DNA from: Trichopria drosophilae
Taxonomy: Eukaryota > Arthropoda > Insecta > Hymenoptera > Diapriidae
Assembly: GCA_030407085.1 (NCBI GenBank)
Contig: CM059583.1
Coordinates: 84,174,501 to 84,238,500, forward strand
Length of the DNA: 64,000 nucleotides
Reading direction: 5' to 3'
The translations under genes and the position numbers were made by a program. Positions 57,368-64,000 of the stretch are shown here, piece after piece. Within the stretch, counting starts at the first letter, position 1. Each line of letters starts with the position of its first letter. The notes beneath the pieces were generated by a model. It was not told where the DNA came from. It did no database searches and saw nothing but the letters and a program-made list of their open reading frames with translations.

Positions 57368-57785
57368 TGTTACGTACCAGTCCTGAAAAGGACTTGTAGT
57401 AACAATAAGGTATGAAATACACTGAAGTTAAAGTTTGAACTATTTATTTATTTATAGACTATGTGACGCGGGTCGTACATAAGAATATATTCGAGTCGAT
57501 GGTGGTAGGTTGCGCGGAACCGTTTTAGTCGCGGTCTTAGTCCGAGATTTTAGTGGACTTTGTCACGGATGGAAATTGACTTACTGCCCTATGGATTTCA
57601 TCGACCAGGTAACCTCGGGAAAACGATAAGATTTCCCGAAGGTACGTGGCTGTAGCTCGTGATGGGCCGCTGGACTCGAAGGGAGCCTGATAAGACTTTC
57701 GTAAGAAGTCTGATAAAGCTCTCGTGTCTCGAGACCGGATGTGTATTCAGATATCGTCTATTCGTTTGATGCGTCGCTGTCGAAA
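57368..57785 (-). repeat. Left (3') LTR, truncated
   Basis: Matches 59824-60241. The missing 242 bp correspond to the U3 end on the minus strand. Confidence 0.9.
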
Positions 57786-57975
57786 GACTATATCGTCAAA
57801 GTTAATTTTGACCGAACCCACCGTTCTTGTTACCCCATCGCCTATGCCACTCAAGTCGTATGTGGTTTTTACGTCGACCGTCGCATGTCTTCGTAGGCAA
57901 CTGAGTTTAATCAAGTTAATCTCAGCGCCTGAGTCAACCAAAAACTTGTTCGACTTGCTGTAAAAATCCTCACTT
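57786..57975 (-). pseudogene. Gypsy protease fragment
   Basis: An aspartic protease N-terminal half: FLVDSGAEINLIKLSC is the active-site block, and IGDGVTRTVGSVKINFDD follows. It runs into LTR sequence, ending after RIDDI. It lies in a different frame from gag, as expected for gag-pol frameshifting, with the C-rich RCPRVEI entry upstream. No second half and no polymerase remain. Confidence 0.8.
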
Positions 57976-57982
57976 TGGATTT

Positions 57983-59331
57983 CTACTCTCGGGCACCGAA
58001 CGAGCTCACTGACCCCAAGACGGATTGCGGCTGGTCGGCTGACACCTGTCGGACTCGACGACCTTTCTCTTGGGCGCTCGACGATCCTAGGGTACGTCGA
58101 GCGTCTTCTAAGTTTAAATCCTCGTTGCGTGGAAGGCGAGAATATTCTTGTATACTATTATTATTTTTACGACTGTCATTGGCGAAAGGTCTATCATTCT
58201 GGCGTCGCTGCATATGTTCGGGTCGCCTATCTGGGTTATTGTTACGCGAATAATTTTCGTGCGACTGTCTCCTAACATCTCTGTAAAAATTTTCGCGACG
58301 TTAGGGTTCTCGTAACGATGTTCGTGACGGGGATCTCCAAAATTTCTCAAATTTTCATTTCGACGTGAGTTCTCGAATCGCCGCGAATCTTCGTAATGAC
58401 GCGGATCGTCATATCGGCGTGAACCGTCTAATCGAGGCGAATTATCGTACCTTCGCGAATTACCATATCGTGGCGTGATATTCGGTTTGATATCCTGAGC
58501 CCGCTGAAATGAAAAACATCTTTCCCTGGTGTGCCCTGTTCTACCGCAGTGATCGCACTTTGTTTCATTGTAGCGTTTTATGTTGCATTCTTCTTCTACA
58601 TGCCCGTCTTTTTGACAGTAATTACAGCGGGTATCTCTATCAATGTTTGAATTGATTATATGCGCGGATGCATGCCGAATTATATTACTGGACGAGGCGG
58701 ACTGTCGTTCCGCGGCCTCGTCTTTCGCACCGAACAAAAAAGTGAATTTTCGCGCCGCGTCTATTCCTTCCTGCAATGTTTTTACAGGCGTATGCATTAG
58801 CCGCGATTCCATCATTCCTTTAGCCTCGAGAATGAATCGCTGCAATGCGGCCGAATCAGCGTTTTCAATTAAGTACTTTTTTATTTCATTGCCTAGCTCG
58901 GAGTCGCTTTCGACTGTACTTGTCAAACGACTAACCGCCTGAGCGAGGCGACCCCCGAAATTTAGAAATGTTTCGCCTGTCCTCTGAGTCATGCTATTTA
59001 TTTCTCCTAAAATATTCGCGGGATTTTCGGTGCGACCAAATGATTTTCTTAGATCCGCTAAGAAAGCATCGATAGTGTCGTATGATGATGTACGAGGTCC
59101 GAAATGGCTTGCTTCGCCGGACAGTTTTGTCCGTAGAAGAAGCAAGAAAGGTCGAGCATCTTCGGGGCTCAATCTCGCACGCATCGCGTACAGCTCTTTC
59201 GAACGCTCAAATTGGCCGTCGAACGAGGGAATGATGCCTAACGCCTCATTAATAAGGGATGGTCTCACGGTCACTGATAGTGGAAAGTTTGCGGACGTGC
59301 TTTCCGAGTCGATTTTTATATTTTTAGACAT
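57983..59331 (-). pseudogene. Gypsy gag with two CCHC knuckles, one frameshift
   Basis: Capsid/nucleocapsid polyprotein. ATG at 59331 (MSKNIKIDSES). The capsid part (residues about 25-215) contains IPSFDGQFERSKELYAM, LLRTKLSGEA and FLADLRKSFGR. Two zinc knuckles follow, CNYCQKDGHVEEEC and CDHCGRTGHTRERC. Then an Arg/Tyr/Asp-rich repeat tail with about seven units of the type SRRYDDPRH. The frame breaks near 58305; in the other frame the tail continues (QRRQNDRPFANDSR) to a stop at 57983. RNA binding by the knuckles and tail is inferred from the family. Confidence 0.85.
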
Positions 59332-59823
59332 TTTCGCGGTTACCGTGCAAAGAAAAATACTATTTAAACACTATATGTGGGTGTACTTTGATTCAATCCA
59401 ATTTATTTCTTTGTTATTTTATTTTATTTTCTTATTATTATTATATGTATATATTTTTTTGTTTATGTCAAATATTAAAACAATCGGAAATAAAGACACA
59501 ATATATAAAAAAATATAGCGTTTGATGAAGAAGGTGGAAATTTTATCTATATGTGATTAAAAAAGAGTCACTTACCCTCTGGTTTGAGTGATGATCGCGA
59601 TCACTCCCAAGATTATTATGGAGAAGTTCATTTCCTCTGGTAAGTATAGAATGTCACTTTGTTCACTGTTTTTTTTTACTGCACTCGCGTGGATACAAAA
59701 TACCCCTCGGTAACGTGAGGGAGTTCGTAAAACAAAGCGTAAAGGGAATAGGCACCCCACACGATCACTTCCGTCGACAAAGGAAAAAATCGCGCGCGAA
59801 GCTTCACCGCTGCCACCAATTTA
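59332..59823 (-). other. Gypsy leader with primer binding site
   Basis: TTGGTGGCAGCGG on the minus strand about five bases after the LTR is the likely primer binding site (near 59800-59818). The rest is untranslated leader. Confidence 0.6.
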
Positions 59824-60483
59824 TGTTACGTACCAGTCCTGAAAAGGACTTGTAGTAACAATAAGGTATGAAATACACTGAAGTTAAAGTTTGAACTATT
59901 TATTTATTTATAGACTATGTTACGCGGGTCGTACATAAGAATATATTCGAGTCGATGGTGGTAGGTTGAGCGGAACCGTTTTAGTCGCGGTCTTAGTCCG
60001 AGATTTTAGTGGACTTTGTCACGGATGGAAATTGACTGACTGCCCTATGGATTTCATCGACCAGGTAACCTCGGGAAAACGATAAGATTTCCCGAAGGTA
60101 CGTGGCTGTAGCTCGTGATGGGCCGCTGGACTCGAAGGGAGCCTGATAAGACTTTCGTAAGAAGTCTGATAAAGCTCTCGTGTCTCGAGACCGGATGTGT
60201 ATTCAGATATCGTCTATTCGTTTGATGCGTCGCTGTCGAAAGACAGCGGTGCATCGAACTAGATCGATTAAATATTTAATTAGGCGTTTATCGCCGAAGA
60301 TATATACACGTGATGTTCCGAGTGCCGTAAGCGGAAATCCTCCAACAGCCCATCTCGGTATCTAAGGCTGAAGTTTACGGAGATCGTTGTTTGTCCGGAA
60401 CAACTAAGATTACATTAAAATATAATAATCTACGTACGCGGTGCCATAAGATATTAGAAGATGGCGCAGCCGCGTACGTAATA
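59824..60483 (-). repeat. Right (5') LTR, complete
   Basis: 660 bp with T[G/A]TTACGTAC inverted termini. The outer end also holds a TACGTACGCGG hairpin (60431-60481). Confidence 0.88.
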
Positions 60484-62657
60484 ATACACACAGGCACAAT
60501 GATGGCAAGGTATAGAATAAACTACACCACTTTTTTTAAGTTTTTGTAGTCGATCTTTAAAAGGCTTAATTCCTCCGATGTTAGTATTGATCGGTTTGTT
60601 GACAACGCGAACATGTTGTTTTTTCAAAGTTTTCGCGATTCTCTCAGCTAACCCTTTGACATATGGATGTGATGTGGTGGTTTCAGGTTTAGACTCATCA
60701 ATCGGGTGTTCTATATTTTTATTATAATGGTAATGAACACGTTTTCTAATAATCTCTTGAATAACGTTCAATGGATAGTTATTTTGAATTAGGATCTTTT
60801 TAACCAATGTTAAATTTTTTTTCTCTGAACTTTATCTCAGATAATAGGACAGCCCTATCTATCAACCCATACATCACTCCAATTTTGTAATTTAGAGGAT
60901 GCTCCGAGTAAAAATTGAGATACCGACCCGACCACGTGTTTTTGTGATGCCAATCAGTTATTAAAGTCCCACCTTTCTCTCTTATAACTTTTAGATCTAA
61001 CAAAGCTATAGTGTGATCGACCTCGGTCTCTGATGTGAAAGCCATTCTATTATTCAGATCTTTATAACTATTGAAAATGTTTAATAAGTTATCCACCTTG
61101 TCAGATGGAATACCCATTAAAATATCATCTACGTAACGGTAGTATAATGCTAGTTTAAAATTTAACTTTTTAAAAAGTTTTACTTCTAAAAATTCCATCA
61201 CTAAATTAGCAATAACCGGTGATAATGGAGACCCATCGGGACACCAAAAATCTGTGTTAATGTATGTTGTGTTTTGAAAATTAAAAAATGTTGAATTTAA
61301 GATTAGTTTTAATCCTTTTAAAAATTCTGTTTTGGGTATCTTTGTGAATTTTTTGATTTCATTCCATCTACTGTATATGGCATGATCAACCATTTCAGGA
61401 GAGGTGTTGGTAAACATAGACACTACGTCAAATGACGCCAAAATATAATCTTTCGGAAGCTTAATTAGTTTAATTTTCTTTCGAAAATCCCAGCTGTCTT
61501 TAACATTAGTCTCAGTTTTACCAACCACCTTACTCAAGATATTGGTGTAAAACTTAGCAAGGTTATATGTCGGTGAGTTGATAGTGGACATAATAATCCG
61601 TAACGGATTATTAACCTTGTGGATCTTAGGGAGTCCGTAAGCACGTGGAATAACACCTTTGCAGTTTTTTAGATATTTAGCGGTTGACGAGTTGATGAAA
61701 CCTGATTTTTCCCATTTCGATACAAGACTATTGTTCTCTTTAGTCGTAGTTGCTGTATATTCATACTTAGAAACTTTATATGTGGTGTTGTCTCCTAATG
61801 ACTGTAACATAGACTCAATATAATTGTTTTTATTCATAGCGACTGTTGTGTTCCCCTTATCACTTTTGGTAAAAAATATGTTTTTATTATTATGCAGGAA
61901 TTCAGTTAATTTCTTATTATCATTATTATGCGAGAAAGTATTATTGTTGGTGTTTTGCAACTTAAAATTTTTAATGTGGTTAGCACATTCGGATCTAATG
62001 TTATTCTTTATATTGATCTTATTACCATTAGCATCATTCTTGTCACTGATTTTTTGACACTTTGTTCAATTCCGGCTATGAAATTATGAATGGGTACGTT
62101 CCTTTGTGTTTCTTGTGGAAAAGAATGTTTCGGTGCAAGACCTAGGATGTTTATAATATCTTGGGGAATAACCGTACTCGTTAAATTGACAAACCAATTT
62201 TTTTTAACAGTGATCGTATTCTGTTTAGGTTCTTTAGTGCTATTAGTTAACCAATTAAATTTTTTTCTAAGTCTGACTGAAGTTGCTTTTAGAATTCTAT
62301 TAAATTTTAAGTTCTCATAATAAAAAAAGTTAGTATTTTCAAAAGGTAAATTTTTAGTTATATTATAAAATATTAATCTACGTTCGGCCCGTATATCTCT
62401 AATCCGTTGAATTGTGTCTACAATTTCTAAATTTAAAAGTTTCCGAGAAACATTGGCGAAAATTTCGTTAAAAGCTTGTTGTGACTTATAACTGTAGAAT
62501 GCATTTAAATTTAAGTTCAAGTTATGAAGATGTGACGGTAAGACTCTTCGTTTCCGGCATCGCAGAAGAAAAATACGTTGGCCTATAAGTTTCGCTAAAG
62601 TGGTCGAAAGCTTGGTCCATTCCGTTAGAAAGGAACTAATATTGGTTCCAAGATGTC
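60484..62657 (-). pseudogene. Penelope-like element, RT region, three frame breaks
   Basis: Encodes the RT of the Penelope group (related to telomerase RT) followed by a GIY-YIG nuclease. N-terminal part (from about 62657): FLTEWTKLSTTLAKL then RIRDIRAERR. The RT core (60800-61960): GLPKIHK, LASFDVVSMFTNTSP (first catalytic Asp), WCPDGSPLSPVIANLVMEFL, and the YRYVDDIL box with the catalytic pair. The frame shifts in an A run at about 62045, and again at an 8-A run near 60815 where the right copy has seven and stays open. The nuclease domain is cut at 60487 by the Gypsy insertion. The 5' end is truncated at 62657, where the inverted copy begins. Confidence 0.88.
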
Positions 62658-63293
62658 CTATTATCTGAGATAAAGTTCAGAGAAAAAAATTTAAGATTGG
62701 TTAAAAAGATCCTAATTCAAAACAACTATCCATTGAACCTTATTCAAGAGATTATTAGAAAACGTGTTCATTACCATTATAATAAAAATATAGAACACCC
62801 GATTGATGAGTCTAAACCTGAAACCACCACATCACTTCCATATGTCAAAGGGTTAACTGAGAGAATCGCGAAAACTTTGACAAAACAACATGTTCGCGTT
62901 GTCAACAAACCGATCAATACTAACATCGGGGGTATTAAGCCTTTTAAAGATCGACTACAAAAACTTTAAAAAAGTGGTGTAGTTTATTCTATACCTTGCC
63001 ATCATTGTGACTGTGTGTATATTGGAGAAACTGACAGACTCCTTGGTACACGACTTAAAAAACATAGACGTAATATTTTTGGAAAAGAATCTAACTATAC
63101 AGCACTAACGAAACATAGACAAGAAACTGGACATGATTTCGATGATCCTAAAGTAAAAATCTTAGCATCTGAAACGAATAACCGCAAACGTAAAGAGATT
63201 GAAAATTATTATATTAAAAAAGAAAAGAACACAGTAAATGAACGCTTTGAAGAGTCTTTTTTACCAGAAATATATAATGTTCTATTCTGTTAA
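62658..63293 (+). pseudogene. Inverted Penelope-like 3' copy with GIY-YIG endonuclease
   Basis: Starts at the RT end (LSEIKFREK-type context) and reads through the linker (HYHYNKNIEHPIDESK) into the GIY-YIG domain: GVVYSIPCHHC, CVYIGETDRLLGTRLKKHRR, then EIENYYIKKEKN and a stop at 63291-63293. One TAA at 62967-62969 breaks the frame just before the nuclease; the left copy has a sense codon there. The CHHC insert before YIG fits the Penelope subtype. It would cut target DNA for priming. Confidence 0.88.
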
Positions 63294-63891
63294 GGATTAG
63301 AATTACATAAAGCAATACGAAGTATTATTATATTATCAACATAGTTAAATCGCCGCTTAATTGTTTTCTTTATGTTTCACTGTACAGTGGTTTCGAATGT
63401 TGTTAAGAAAGGGGGATACACACACTTTATATATACATAAATCGGTATTAGTTACTTTTGGCATATCAATTCCGCGATATATGTTTGAAATGCACGAGCC
63501 ATTTTCATCAAATGTCATTTCATGTAAAGTGTTGGTGAGTGTGGAAAAACGTCAATTAACTTCATCGACGGGAAATGACCTTAAGATCGGTCTTTCCACT
63601 TCTATCAGTAAGTTTTTTTGGTAGTTTTTTTTCAATATGTTATCATACTTTTATCCATCAGTAGATTAAAAGTCATCATAATTGTATTGATAGATGCTGT
63701 CAAAATTCATACTGCACTCACCAACACTACATTGACATGTTAATGTTTCATCGCGTGATTTTAGTTTCTATTTCTTTACAACCATGTGAGTAACTTTTTA
63801 TTTTTGACTGTTGTAAAATGTGAAAGTATTAACATTATGTTTTTTAAAAATGAATTATGTTATACCTGTTTTAGAATTGTAAAAAAATAAA
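63294..63891 (+). other. 3' non-coding part of the Penelope-like copy
   Basis: AT-rich, follows the nuclease stop. Open frames here carry no motif. Confidence 0.45.
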
Positions 63892-63922
63892 CTGAAGAGG
63901 GCACACATCAGGTTGCCGAAAC
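63892..63922 (+). ncRNA. Possible hammerhead-ribozyme core in the Penelope-like tail
   Basis: CTGAAGA at 63892-63898 fits the CUGANGA core, and GAAAC at 63918-63922 fits the second core strand. Between them GGCA and TGCC can form a short stem II, but register against the core is off by one. Stems I and III cannot be closed convincingly. Penelope-like elements are known to carry such ribozymes, which is the main support. Confidence 0.35.
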
Positions 63923-64000
63923 GTTTTTTTTAAAATTTAAATTGTTTTATTTGAGGGACCGACTTCACCAAAAAAAGATTCATTAGAATTTTCATTCTAT

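Larger units (their letters stand above)
57364..60487 (-). mobile_element. Young, internally deleted Ty3/Gypsy element inside the Penelope-like copy
   Basis: Element 57368-60483 with ATAC duplicated at 57364-57367 and 60484-60487. The complete LTR is 59824-60483 (TGTTACGTACC ... GTACGTAATA). The left LTR is only 418 bp because a deletion removed part of it together with polypurine tract, RT, RNase H and integrase, fusing protease directly to the LTR at about 57785. Over the shared 418 bp I see three differences, so insertion is very recent. Proteins for movement would have to come from a complete relative. Confidence 0.88.

Noticed and set aside
60690..60715. Hammerhead-like TGATGA ... GAAAC string on the minus strand
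   Set aside because: It is the codons of the conserved IDESKPETT segment in the Penelope linker, and the core C is absent.

Overview
The window looks like a gene-poor, transposon-packed stretch of an arthropod nuclear genome, most probably an insect. The reasons are high AT content, eukaryotic DNA transposons (piggyBac, pogo/Tigger, hAT-like, a Mutator-like foldback), Ty3/Gypsy LTR elements, a CR1-group LINE, Penelope-like elements and satellite DNA. No recognisable host gene, rRNA or intact tRNA gene was found. An ant or other hymenopteran is plausible from the element mix, but the sequence does not prove it. Nearly all coding sequence belongs to mobile elements, and most of it carries one to five stops or frameshifts.

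Layout. 1-0.7 kb: a decayed reading frame of an uncharacterised arthropod repeat-borne family. 1.4-2.8 kb: three inverted repeats and a 185-bp tandem repeat. 7.5-17.2 kb: an old LTR element (LTR 7530-8123, a 3' remnant and a short ORF at 16897-17208) split by a young full-length Gypsy element (8284-16865, minus strand, GTAC target duplication) with gag, protease, RT, RNase H, integrase and an extra ORF. 17.8-21.1 kb: a piggyBac element with TTAT duplications, a transposase broken by one indel, and 121-bp repeats near both ends in opposite orientation. It lies beside a decayed Tigger fragment. 22.9-23.9 kb: a hAT-like non-autonomous element with a perfect 8-bp duplication and a tRNA-like SINE head inside. 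25.2-26.0 kb: a second decayed unknown-family ORF. 26.5-30.9 kb: a CR1-group LINE.

31.7-35.3 kb: a foldback structure whose left arm is split by a 1.77-kb GC- and CpG-richer insertion; its centre holds two tiny foldback elements. 36.3-36.7 kb: a degenerate 121-bp array. 37-41 kb: decayed, possibly LTR-element, sequence. 41.3-44.9 kb: a 144-bp satellite split by an internally deleted piggyBac relative carrying the same 121-bp repeat. 46.4-49.1 kb: a pogo/Tigger element. 50.3-54.9 kb: a 4.64-kb long-inverted-repeat element with a perfect 9-bp duplication, Mutator-like in form, carrying tRNA-like A/B-box modules. 57.3-63.9 kb: two Penelope-like copies in inverted orientation, the left one split by a very young, internally deleted Gypsy element (57368-60483, ATAC duplication).

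The themes are nesting, which gives relative ages, and repeats that travel inside transposons: the 121-bp repeat in piggyBac relatives, micro-foldbacks sharing a GCGAAG-type core, and tRNA-like promoter modules in the large foldback. In two retroelements consecutive ORFs lie in the same frame separated by a single UGA. Boundaries supported by target duplications are firm; the others are approximate.
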